Shown: positions 1-10,800 of the stretch, piece after piece
How positions within the stretch are numbered: position 1 is the first letter of the stretch
Layout: each line of letters starts with the position of its first letter
Assembly (NCBI RefSeq): GCF_903642285.1
Contig: NZ_CAHJWJ010000030.1
Span: 1 to 36,946 of the forward strand
Direction of reading: 5' to 3'
Source: Sphingomonas bacterium
GTDB lineage: Bacteria; Pseudomonadota; Alphaproteobacteria; Sphingomonadales; Sphingomonadaceae
Length of the DNA stretch: 36,946 nucleotides
Notes under the pieces: model-generated
The model's database searches: none
What the model was told of the DNA's origin: nothing
The model's input: the letters and a program-made list of their open reading frames with translations, nothing else
Translations under genes and position numbers: made by a program

Positions 1-515
1 GCCGGCCCCGCGCCCCGCGCGATCCCGGCGAGATAGGCTTCCCAATCGGACGCGATCAGCCGCGCGGCGTGGTGCGTGCGCTCGCCCCCGTCCGCCGCGG
101 CGAGCCGGTCGAGCCGCGTCAGCATCGCCATCGCCAGGCGGTTGTCGTAGCGGTGGCGAGTCACCTCGCTGCCGTCCGCGCGGGTGATCGTCTCCACCTG
201 CCCGTCGATCGCGCGCGCGGCGAGCGTATCCGCGAAGGTATCGCGCGCGAGCAACGCCGCCGCCTGCCACCCGAGCGCAAACGCCGCCCCCGCCGCCCGC
301 CGACGCAGCGCATAGGCCGAACTGACGGTCAGCCCGACGAAGCGGCAGCATTGCTCGACGGTATGCCCCTCCGCCAGCGCGGTGAGGAAGGTGTGTTGGC
401 GCTTGGGCGTCCACCCGTCCTGCCGGGAGCGGCCCTGTGGGTCCGTGGCGGGGGATTCGAGGGCGTAGGTGCCGTCGTCGTCCTCGTCGCTGTCGAAGCG
501 GGCGGGGGCGTTCAC
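1..515 (-). CDS. Helix-turn-helix hypothetical protein, partial (3' end off the window)
   Basis: The frame stays open for about 171 codons from a GTG at 515 to the left edge, so the C-terminus is missing. The GTG overlaps the stop of the 73-residue gene upstream in a GTGA arrangement, which argues for translational coupling and for this start. The segment WTPKRQHTFLTALAEG, then a helix-turn-helix-like stretch ending VSSAYALRRR, then a helical alanine-rich part, resembles chromosomal HTH proteins common in sphingomonads that look like small terminase or resolvase DNA-binding heads. I do not know their function. Alternative: a prophage-derived regulator. Confidence 0.65.
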   Translation of the reverse strand, partial: MNAPARFDSDEDDDGTYALESPATDPQGRSRQDGWTPKRQHTFLTALAEGHTVEQCCRFVGLTVSSAYALRRRAAGAAFALGWQAAALLARDTFADTLAARAIDGQVETITRADGSEVTRHRYDNRLAMAMLTRLDRLAAADGGERTHHAARLIASDWEAYLAGIARGAGP

Positions 516-733
516 TTCGCGGCTCCGCGGCGGGTGGGGCGGAGGATCGCCTCCATCCGCGCGATGCGGGCGAGCGCCTCGGGCGGCATCGGCGCGCGGG
601 TGCCGATCCGGCCCGCGGCGACATGCGCGGCCCAGGCGTGGAGAGCGGGGTGATCTTCGGGCGCGAGGCCCGCGGGGTGTGGATCGCGGTGGGTGATGCC
701 GTTCGACAGGAGCGGCCGTTCGGTCTGGGTCAT
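512..733 (-). CDS. Hypothetical protein, 73 residues
   Basis: The ATG at 733 has a good ribosome-binding site (AAAGGAC, about eight bases upstream). The product is basic at its C-terminus (LRPTRRGAAK) and contains a helical middle with a PPEALARIARMEAIL stretch. No family was recognised. Its stop overlaps the GTG of the HTH protein downstream, so the two are probably co-translated and may act together. The upstream gap (734-904) is filled with hairpins, so its mRNA may be separated from that of the 65-residue gene before it. Confidence 0.6.
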   Translation of the reverse strand: MTQTERPLLSNGITHRDPHPAGLAPEDHPALHAWAAHVAAGRIGTRAPMPPEALARIARMEAILRPTRRGAAK

Positions 734-781
734 GGCGATGTCCTTTCGTTGCGAGAAGGACTCGCTAGGTATGCGGAAACG

Positions 782-906
782 GGGGCTGTAGGACAGCCCC
801 GGTGTTCCCGAGAAATTAGCGAAGCTAATTGCGAGGCTCCGCCGAACACCGGGGCGGCCGGCGTCGCTACAGCGACGACCGACGACGCGGGATTTACTCC
901 CGCGTC
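782..906. repeat. Run of four nested and consecutive hairpins
   Basis: Perfect stems are: 782-789 with 793-800 (GGGGCTGT, 3-base loop); 797-807 with 844-854 (CCCCGGTGTTC), enclosing 814-820 with 824-830 (AATTAGC, loop GAA); 863-868 with 871-876 (GTCGCT); and 884-892 with 898-906 (GACGCGGGA, loop TTTAC). The last stem covers the stop codon of the 65-residue gene. The core of that stem, GGGA/TCCC with the same 5-base loop on the opposite strand, recurs at 11397-11409. These look like mobile palindromic units and could also end or stabilise transcripts of the small-gene operon. Confidence 0.75.
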
Positions 907-1102
907 AGGCCTGCGGCTTATCCCGACCGCGCCCCGACGGGACGCCGCGCACGACGCCGTTCGGGCCAAGATAACCGGTCGCCGCGCGGATCAATTTACC
1001 TCCGGTCCTGAACTCAACGGTGTCGAGCATCTCGTCGGTCCATTCCGGCGCGTCGTCAGGATCGAGCCAGCCGCCCTCGGCATCTGGATTCCTATCGCCC
1101 AT
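905..1102 (-). CDS. Small acidic protein, possibly a truncated BrnA-like antitoxin
   Basis: The 65-residue product has an acidic N-terminus with DPDDAPEWTDEML, followed by GKLIRAATG and an arginine/glycine tail (SGRGRDKPQA). The PEWTDEM motif and the GRGR-type linker resemble the N-terminal half of BrnA-family antitoxins, whose ribbon-helix-helix DNA-binding half would follow. Here the frame stops exactly where that half should start, inside a 9-bp palindrome. The ATG overlaps the stop of the 41-residue gene (TAATG), so the two are coupled. No BrnT toxin is adjacent. The family link is a resemblance only; it may simply be a short hypothetical protein. Confidence 0.5.
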   Translation of the reverse strand: MGDRNPDAEGGWLDPDDAPEWTDEMLDTVEFRTGGKLIRAATGYLGPNGVVRGVPSGRGRDKPQA

Positions 1103-1227
1103 TATCCCTTCCCCACCGCGTCGATCGCTTGCTGTAGATGACCGGCCGCCACCTGCTCGCCCTCCCGGTCGAGCAGCGCGAGCGCCATCCGCATCAGGGT
1201 CAGCGCGATTTCGATGCCGTTCGTCAT
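1102..1227 (-). CDS. 41-residue hypothetical protein
   Basis: The ATG at 1227 is preceded by a strong Shine-Dalgarno (AAGGAGA, seven to eight bases away). The protein runs from MTNGIEIALTLMRM through ALALLDREGEQ to HLQQAIDAVGKG and is predicted to be two amphipathic helices. Similar mini-proteins are, to my recollection, common in sphingomonads, but I know of no function. Its TAA shares one base with the ATG of the next gene. It is the first gene of the leftmost minus-strand operon, and the structured element at 1297-1400 lies about 70 bases upstream in the likely leader. Confidence 0.6.
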   Translation of the reverse strand: MTNGIEIALTLMRMALALLDREGEQVAAGHLQQAIDAVGKG

Positions 1228-1296
1228 GGTCCGGTCTCCTTGGCGCGAAGCCGGCGGCGTGCCCGGAGACACGCCGTCGCTTCGAGAACCGGGTGT

Positions 1297-1400
1297 TGGA
1301 AACCTAAGGTCAGTTAGGCGCGAACGCCTTTAGCCGGGGCTTGGACATACGCGTCCGCCACCCGGTCGGTCGAACCGGCCCTGACCTTTCGAGGTTTCCA
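1297..1400. other. Cloverleaf-like inverted-repeat element (candidate structured RNA or MITE)
   Basis: The ends pair over 16 bp in two blocks: TGGAAACC (1297-1304) with 1393-1400, and AAGGTCAG (1306-1313) with 1381-1388. Inside are three hairpins: AGGCG (1316-1320, loop CGAA) with 1325-1329, GGAC (1343-1346) with 1353-1356, and CCGGT (1362-1366) with 1374-1378. This makes a four-way junction. It sits in the gap 1228-1524, upstream of the minus-strand mini-gene operon, so a 5' leader RNA is possible. The closing repeats could equally be terminal repeats of a miniature mobile element, although I see no target duplication. In the rest of the gap I see nothing else. Confidence 0.5.
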
Positions 1401-1524
1401 CGCCCCGCCCGCGTCTCCGCAGGAGGCGATAGGGTAGATGGTCGCGCAAGCGGCGGCAAGCGCCTCTGCTTTCGCCGTCAGACGTTTGCCTTAAGCTAAA
1501 TAGGGCGGCAGCAAATCAATAGAA

Positions 1525-1701
1525 TCAGCGCTGCTTGGCGCGGTCGATAATGACCTGGGCCTTTGCCATGACCTCTTCGTGCGGAATGCCGGGTGCTGTG
1601 GAAGCCATTGCCCGCTCGACCTTGGCGCGGAACCATGCGTCGTATGCGGCGGCTTCCTCGCTGGTCGCGAATTCGGACTCGATGGGGGTCAGGTCGGCCA
1701 T
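1525..1701 (-). CDS. Orphan antitoxin-like (stability determinant) protein, 58 residues
   Basis: I take the start at the second in-frame ATG (1701), giving MADLTPIESEFATSEEAAAY as the N-terminus. The pattern SEF, EEAAAYDAWFRAKVERAM and PGIPHEEVM is that of the small antitoxins usually found directly before a RelE/ParE toxin gene. No toxin follows: after the stop there is only AT-rich non-coding sequence and the structured element. No clear Shine-Dalgarno is visible, but TTATACAT lies just upstream, so the mRNA may be nearly leaderless. It is divergent from the AIPR gene. It could be a remnant, or it could act on an unlinked toxin. Confidence 0.65.
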   Translation of the reverse strand: MADLTPIESEFATSEEAAAYDAWFRAKVERAMASTAPGIPHEEVMAKAQVIIDRAKQR

Positions 1702-1814
1702 AATGAATGTATAACGGGTTGTGGCGGGTATGAAAGGCTGAAGCGATAATCTCACAATCCGGCGTGCTTGTTAAAACGGCATCGAATTTCTAGAACACGA
1801 GTTTTTATTTTGAT

Positions 1815-1828
1815 TCACTTCGTAGTGA
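1815..1828. promoter_or_regulatory. Palindrome in front of the AIPR gene, possible operator
   Basis: TCACT/AGTGA flanks the loop TCGT in the AT-rich gap between the divergent antitoxin-like gene (start 1701) and the AIPR gene (start 1865). It lies about 37 bases before the AIPR start, a reasonable place for an operator or a promoter-overlapping hairpin. No convincing -35/-10 pair could be assigned. Confidence 0.3.
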
Positions 1829-1864
1829 TACGCTGTTAACCTCGGGACGTCGGGAGATTTGGAA

Positions 1865-3592
1865 ATGGATGCTATCACCAAAGCGAATCTAAGTCAGTTT
1901 GTTACCGCTAATGGCGTTGAAACATCCAATGAGGACCAACAGTTCGAGTCGTTTAGTTCGTATTGCGTGCTATCTTCGGTTTTTGAGGACTCGTTCGATC
2001 TCGAGCTAATATCTACTGGAAGTGGTGATGATTGCGGAATCGATGCGCTAGCGATAGTCGTCAACGGTGCGCTCGTTACTGACCCGGAACAGGTTCAAGA
2101 CATTCTTGATAATAACAAATATCTCGACGTACAGTTCTTTTTTATTCAATCAACCACATCCTCTTCATTCGAGGGCGCAAAAATAAATACCTTCTTTTTC
2201 GGTATTGAAGATTTTTTCAAAGAGTCCCCGGCCTTGCCTTCAAATAGTGCGATGAACAATGCGCGAAAGATAAGGCAGGCCCTCTATGAGCGGGCCGCAA
2301 GCTTCAAGCGAGGCAATCCAGATATTTTTTGCTATTACGCGTCAACGGGTAGCTGGAGCGCTCCGCAACACACGGTAGCAATAATCGCTGCATTCAAAGA
2401 TCGCCTTCAGGCTACCAACTTGCTTGATAATGTTTCCATCGATATGCTTGATGCTAAAGCGCTTCAGAAGATGTATCGTTCCACGCAGAATGGGTTAAAA
2501 GCCGAAATTACGATTCAGAATGTACTGACTTTACCTCCCATCTCCGGCGTAGATCAAGCCTATCTTGGCTATATTCCGGCTGTGGAATATCTAAAACTAA
2601 TCACAGACGAGCATAGCAACATCAGGAAAACCGTATTCTACGACAATGTTAGAGATTTTCAGGGCGAAAACAAAGTCAACGCAAAGATTGCTACAACATT
2701 AGCTTCTGACAGCAAGGCTGAGTTTATCATCAGGAATAACGGCGTTACGGTGGTAGCAAAAGGTCTCACTCGCACAGGTGATAAATTTGCACTTACGGAT
2801 TTCCAGATTGTTAACGGTTGCCAAACGAGTCATGTGCTATTCTCAAATTCTGGAGTGTTGGACGGCTCGGTCTCAATCCCAATTCGTATTGTTGCCACTG
2901 AAAGTGATGAAGTTACGAGGGGTGTGATTGAAGCGACAAATAGCCAAACAGAGGTATCAGACGAACAATTGCGAAGCCTGTCCGATTTCCAGAAGACTTT
3001 AGAGGAGCATTTCGCAACATATGACAGCGATCATCGCCTCTATTATGAACGAAGGTCAAAACAATACGCGAGCAATTTAGATATTGAAAAGACGAGAATC
3101 GTCGGTATTCCTTCCCAAATAAAAAGCTTCGGCGCGATCTTTCTTGGAGATCCTCACCGCGCGGGCAGGTATTTTGCGACTCTCAGAAAAATACATGAGG
3201 ATCAACTTTTTAGAAGTGATGATAAACCAGAAACTTACTACACATCTGCTTACGCCCACTACAGGCTAGAGTTTCTGTTTCGTAACAACCTTCTACCAGT
3301 ACAGTACAAGGCTGTGCGCTGGCTTTTGCTGATGACGATGCGTGCGCTGATAGCGAAGACTGTTACAGTACCGCCGATGAACTCGGGTCAGATCAAAAAG
3401 CTATGTGATAAAATCAATACCGCAATGTGGAACCAAGAACAGGCAGTAAATATCTTCACCGATGCTATCGGTATTGTTCAAGCGGCCTTTACTAAAACGA
3501 ATCGTGCACTAGATAGAGATGTGGCACGAAGTCAGGATGCAACGGAAGTTGTCGTTGACGAATTAAAGCTTGTTTTATTTCCAGCAACTTGA
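1865..3592 (+). CDS. AIPR-family abortive-infection/phage-resistance protein
   Basis: The 575-residue product carries the AIPR domain (Pfam family for abortive phage resistance): NNGVTVVAKG near residue 290, QIVNGCQTSHVLF near 315, and YYERRSKQY further on. The N-terminus (about 1-110) has GSGDDCGIDALAI followed by FFFIQSTTSSSF, matching a PD-(D/E)xK nuclease core except that the expected lysine after Q-S is threonine. The ATG at 1865 is chosen because GGGAG lies nine bases upstream; an in-frame TTG at 1859 would be too close to it. The gene is far more AT-rich than its neighbours, which points to transfer. It stands alone, with no partner gene on its strand. The defence role is inferred from the family. 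Confidence 0.85.
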   Translation: MDAITKANLSQFVTANGVETSNEDQQFESFSSYCVLSSVFEDSFDLELISTGSGDDCGIDALAIVVNGALVTDPEQVQDILDNNKYLDVQFFFIQSTTSSSFEGAKINTFFFGIEDFFKESPALPSNSAMNNARKIRQALYERAASFKRGNPDIFCYYASTGSWSAPQHTVAIIAAFKDRLQATNLLDNVSIDMLDAKALQKMYRSTQNGLKAEITIQNVLTLPPISGVDQAYLGYIPAVEYLKLITDEHSNIRKTVFYDNVRDFQGENKVNAKIATTLASDSKAEFIIRNNGVTVVAKGLTRTGDKFALTDFQIVNGCQTSHVLFSNSGVLDGSVSIPIRIVATESDEVTRGVIEATNSQTEVSDEQLRSLSDFQKTLEEHFATYDSDHRLYYERRSKQYASNLDIEKTRIVGIPSQIKSFGAIFLGDPHRAGRYFATLRKIHEDQLFRSDDKPETYYTSAYAHYRLEFLFRNNLLPVQYKAVRWLLLMTMRALIAKTVTVPPMNSGQIKKLCDKINTAMWNQEQAVNIFTDAIGIVQAAFTKTNRALDRDVARSQDATEVVVDELKLVLFPAT

Positions 3593-3627
3593 GTTAGTTT
3601 ATAAAGAATAATGAATGATGGCGGGAA

Positions 3628-3678
3628 CGAGCCGTGCGGCCCAATGGCGTCGAGGTTGTGCTCGATCATTACGATGGT
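3628..3678 (-). pseudogene. Short uvrA-like remnant
   Basis: On the minus strand, 3643-3678 encodes TIVMIEHNLDAI and then GPHGS. This matches the UvrA C-terminal segment [12 protein letters not shown] of the intact gene at 4582-4617 (28 of 36 bases identical), with the following KTADWIIDL segment deleted. There is no surrounding UvrA-like sequence and no open gene. It lies between the end of the AIPR gene and the 59-residue gene. It looks like a scar from a second uvrA-type gene or a partial duplication at the island border. The match is short, so chance or convergence cannot be excluded. Confidence 0.45.
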
Positions 3679-3714
3679 GCCGCGCCACATAGCCAACTGC
3701 GACCCAGGCGCAGT

Positions 3715-3894
3715 CTACCACTCCCCACCCGCATCCTCGATCGCCTTCAACAACGCCCGCTTACTCGGCGTCCGGCGATTGCCTCCATTCCGCGGCAGGT
3801 CGGTCACGCCCGTCTCCACACGTCGCCGCTCAATGTCAGCGACAAACGCCGCAAGCGGGATAGCCGTGTCAGGCCGTGAGGTCTGCGACACCAT
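3715..3894 (-). CDS. Hypothetical protein, 59 residues
   Basis: I choose the ATG at 3894, which has GGAGG about six bases upstream, over a longer in-frame reading. The C-terminal half, with TDLPRNGGNRRTPSKR and ALLKAIEDAGGEW, looks like conserved sphingomonad sequence, and it is basic in the middle. The function is unknown. It overlaps the end of the nucleotidyltransferase-like gene by 26 bases, so the two are almost certainly co-translated, and its product may be a partner or antidote of that protein. Confidence 0.55.
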   Translation of the reverse strand: MVSQTSRPDTAIPLAAFVADIERRRVETGVTDLPRNGGNRRTPSKRALLKAIEDAGGEW

Positions 3895-4413
3895 AATCGC
3901 CTCCGCTTTCGTGCCGGATACGGCGATCCATATACGCCAGATCGGCATCGGCATGAAGGATGAAGAGCCGGCGCGCCTGTTCGAGCATTTCGGGGGCGAT
4001 GCCGGACGCGTATTGGCCCATCCGGTCGGCGATCATGTCCTCCACCGATATGATCGCGGCCTCGCCGTCCTCGCCCAGGTCGATGAGGACCAGCCGGTCC
4101 CGGTCAGCCATGCCGTTCAGCACCGTCGCCGACACGATCTCGAACCCCAATCGCAATTCGGGATGGATCCAGCCGAGCGGCGTGTGACCGAGACCGACGG
4201 GCTTGGTGAAGCCCAACAGCCTCAGCTCGCCCTCGAACTCCTCCTGCCGAGGGGTGACGATATCGAAATCGCCGGTCGTCACCGCGCTGTTCGAATACAG
4301 CTCGACCGCGCCGCCGCCGACCAGGATGGGTGCGGGAAAGCCGCGCGCCTTCATCGCCTCGCTGGCCCGCGCGAACAGGCGCAGCGCCGCCTCGAATTCG
4401 GCCCGATACCCGC

Positions 4414-4417
<4 letters not shown>
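3869..4417 (-). CDS. Nucleotidyltransferase-fold protein
   Basis: The 182-residue protein starts at a GTG that overlaps the uvrA stop (GTGA), so it is translated behind uvrA. Near residues 30-55 it has [14 protein letters not shown] followed by TTGDFDIV, the glycine-rich turn and DxD of the polymerase-beta/MNT nucleotidyltransferase fold (DUF6036-like). An all-helical C-terminal part follows ([16 protein letters not shown]). Families of this fold include toxins (AbiEii, MenT) and antitoxins (MNT) as well as enzymes of unknown substrate, so no specific reaction is assigned. A 59-residue gene overlaps its 3' end. Confidence 0.65.
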
Positions 4418-7317
<2,900 letters not shown>

Positions 7318-7394
7318 GTCGGGAGTTCTACTTCTGTTCTGAACGGGATGCCAGTGGGGGAGATAGGATCGCGCATCCCCGATCGCCACCATGG

Positions 7395-7422
7395 TTGCAC
7401 CCGCGCTTTCGTGTATTATCTA
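7395..7422 (+). promoter_or_regulatory. Possible promoter of the 116-residue gene
   Basis: TTGCAC (7395-7400) and TATCTA (7417-7422) are separated by 16 bases in the uvrA-divergent gap. The -10 match is weak, so this is only the best candidate in the stretch. The gene starts at 7450 with GAGGGA as ribosome-binding site. Confidence 0.25.
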
Positions 7423-7449
7423 CATGACACACGAGGCGAGCGAGGGACC

Positions 7450-7800
7450 ATGATGGCCAAGACCAGGAAGACGAAGATCCCCAAGCGGATCGCGGGCGTC
7501 AAGCTGCCCAAGGATCTGCGCAAGACCGGCGAGGCGATCCTGGAACGCGCGAACAGCCCGCAGGGCCGCGAGATGCTGGCGGCGGGACTGACGATGGCGG
7601 CCGCGGCGGCGAGCGCCGCGGTGACGCGGAGCCGGGCGGCGGCGGAGGCGCAGAAGCCCGCGGGCGAAGCGGCGTCAGGCGACACGACGGCGGGCGACCC
7701 GGGAAAGCCTGGCGTGACGGACCCGCATGCGCTCGTGACCGCGATCGGCGGGATCGCTGAGGCAGCGCTGGGGAAGTTCTTCGCGGCGAAGAAGGTCTAA
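7450..7800 (+). CDS. Conserved hypothetical protein, lysine/alanine rich
   Basis: The 116-residue protein begins with two methionine codons and a basic segment (KTRKTKIPKRIAGVKLPKDL). Next come REMLAAGLTMAAAAASAAV, a short hydrophobic alanine stretch too weak for a sure membrane span, a linker rich in glycine and aspartate, and a C-terminal helix ending FFAAKKV. It resembles short sphingomonad proteins that I know only as hypothetical. It is divergent from uvrA and ends 61 bases before the restriction-modification gene. Confidence 0.7.
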   Translation: MMAKTRKTKIPKRIAGVKLPKDLRKTGEAILERANSPQGREMLAAGLTMAAAAASAAVTRSRAAAEAQKPAGEAASGDTTAGDPGKPGVTDPHALVTAIGGIAEAALGKFFAAKKV

Positions 7801-7861
7801 CCCCGACCCAATCGCGATTGCGCGGCGTCCCGCACAGGCTACGGTCGGCGCGGGAGACACG

Positions 7862-10800
7862 ATGAGCCGGCAACTGATCAACGAATATCGCGGCGACCTG
7901 GACCGCTTGCGCGCGGTCAGCGGGAGCCGACGCGAATCCGTCCTGCGCGAAGCGTTCAAGGACCTGTTGAAGCGCTGGGGCCGCTCGCACGACCTGCAAT
8001 TCGTGTCCGAACACGATATCGTCACGCCGCAGAAGAACCGCATCTATCTCGACGGCGCGCTCCTCCACGCGCTGCGCGTCCCGTTCGGCTATTGGGAGGC
8101 GAAGGACGCCGACGACGATCTCGACGCGGAGATCGCCGCCAAGACGCGCAAGGGCTATCCGCGGGACAACATCATCTATTCCGACGATCACACCGCGGTC
8201 CTCATCCAGGACGGGCACGAGGTTGCGCGCGCCCTGATGGACGACACCGACGCGCTCTATCCGCTGCTCGTCCGCTTCTACGCGCACGAACGGCGGGAGA
8301 TCGCCGATTTCAACAAGGCGGTGAAGCAATTCGCGGCCGATCTGCCCGAAGTGCTGAAGGCATTGCGCAATCTGATCGCCGAAAAGCGCGCCGCCTCCTC
8401 CGCCTTCGCCGCCGCCGAACGCGCCTTCCTCAAACACGCGCAGGACGCGATCAACCCGGCAGTCCGCGAAGACGATGTGCAGGAAATGCTGATCCAGCAT
8501 ATCCTGACCGAGGACATCTTCGCCAAGGTGTTCGACAATCCCGACTTCCACCGCCAGAACAACGTCGCCTCGGAACTCTACAAGCTCGAGGAAAAGCTGT
8601 TCGCGCGCGGCGAGAAATCCACGCTGCTGCGCGCGCTGTCGCCTTATTACTCGGGTATCGCGCAGACCGCCGCGGTGATCCAGAGCCATTCGGAAAAGCA
8701 GGGCTTCCTGAAAGGGCTCTACGAGAATTTCTACAAGGTCTACAACGCGAAGGCCGCCGACCGGCTGGGCGTGGTCTACACGCCGGGCGAGATCGTCCGC
8801 TTCATGATTCGCTCCGCCGACTGGCTGTGCGAACGGCATTTCGGCAAGAACCTGATCGACCGCGGCGTCGAGATCCTCGACCCCGCCACCGGCACCGGCA
8901 CCTTCATCGTCGAGCTTCTGGAGCATTTCCGCGGGCATCACGACAAGCTGCGCCACAAATACAAGGAGGAGCTCCACGCCAACGAAATCGCGATCCTGCC
9001 CTATTACGTCGCCAACCTGAACATCGAGGCGACCTATCAGGCGATCACCGGGCAGTTCGCCGAGTTCGAGAACCTGTGCTTCGTCGACACGCTCGACAAT
9101 GTCGATGCGCTCGGCATCCATTCGGGCCATCAGTTCGACATGCTCGGCACGCTGACCGACGAGAACATCGAGCGCATCAAGCGCCAGAACCGCCGCAAGA
9201 TCAGCGTCATCATCGGCAACCCGCCGTATAATGCCAATCAGCAGAACGAGAACGACAACAACAAGAACCGGACATACGCGCACATCGATAAGCGCATCAA
9301 GGACACGTACATCAAGGCGAGCACGGCACAGAAGACCAAGCTCTACGATATGTATGCGCGCTTCTATCGCTGGGCGAGTGACCGGTTGGGAGATGAAGGG
9401 CTGGTGGCGTTTGTCACGAACAGCAGCTTTCTGGAGGCGCGCACGTTCGACGGTTTTCGCAAGCGCGTGGCACAGGATTTTAGCGAAGCTTGGGTAATTG
9501 ACCTCAAAGGCAATGCGCGAAACAGCGGCGAGCGGCGTCGACGCGAAGGTGGCAACGTATTTCAAGACAAGATTAAAGTGGGTGTAGCAATCGCCTTCTT
9601 TGTCAGACGCCGCGACAAGCAGCCGTTTAAGCTCCACTACCTCGCCGTTGACGATTATGTTCGCGAGGACGACAAGCGTGAGTTCGTGGCGCGACGCAAT
9701 CTGGCAACTGATCGCTTCACGGTGATCAAGCCGAACGAAGCCGGTGATTGGCTGAACCAACTTGAGGTGGGGGAGTGGTCGAACTTTATTGCGACCGCTG
9801 ACAAAAATACTAAGCAAGGAAAGAGCGCTACTACTGAGAGGGCGATCTTCAAACTGTATTCGCTCGGCGTCAAAACTAATCGCGATGATTGGGCAGTATC
9901 TTTTTCGCGCGATGCGCTCAATCAGCTCTATCGGTTCATGATCGACCACTATTTGGCATTTCTCAAAACGCTACCTGGCGGGCAAAAACGTGATTGGAAG
10001 CAAATTGAGTTTGATCAGACGATCAAATGGACGCGCAAATTACGCAGGCTAGCGACAGCTAAAACGCCGTTACAAGTCCGACCCGATGCTATCGCACCTT
10101 CGCTATATCGCCCTTTCACCCGCCTCCCCATGACTTTCGTCGCTGAGCTGAATGAAGATCAGTACCAGTTAGACCACATCATTCGGCGGGGTGAGCCGAA
10201 CCCAACGATGATGCTGAGTGGCTATCCAAGCGCTAAGCCCGCGCAGGCGCTCGCCACCAATATTGTCTGGCACCACGACACCCTCGACAAGACAAATGGG
10301 CTTCCCCGCTACCGCTACACCAAAACCGGCGAGCGGATCGACAACATCACCGACTGGGCGCTCAACAAGTTCGTCGCGCACTATGGCAAGAAGGGCGTCA
10401 CCAAGGGCGCGATCTTCCACTATGTCTACGCCGTCCTCCACGATCCCGTCTACCGCGAGACCTACGCGCTGAACCTCAAGCGCGAGTTCCCGCGCATCCC
10501 CTTCTACCCCGATTTCGCCCGCTGGGCGGCATGGGGCGAAACGCTGATGGCGATGCACATCGGCTATGAGGACGTCGCGCCCTGGCCGGTCGAGCGGATC
10601 GACGTCGCCAGCAAGCGCGCGGCGGGAACGACGCCGAAGCCGATCCTGAAATCGCAGTCCGAGGCGGGCGCGGTGGTGATCGATGCCGATACCCAGATCA
10701 CCGGCATCCCGCCCGAGGCCTGGACCTACCGGCTCGGCAACCGCTCGGCGATCGACTGGGTGCTCGACCAGCACAAGGAGAAGACGCCACGCGACCCGAC

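Noticed and set aside
1297..1400. tRNA, integron attC site or retron RNA
   Set aside because: No T-loop in the right register, no anticodon arm or 72-base cloverleaf; no attC core GTTRRRY/RYYYAAC pair; no reverse transcriptase nearby.
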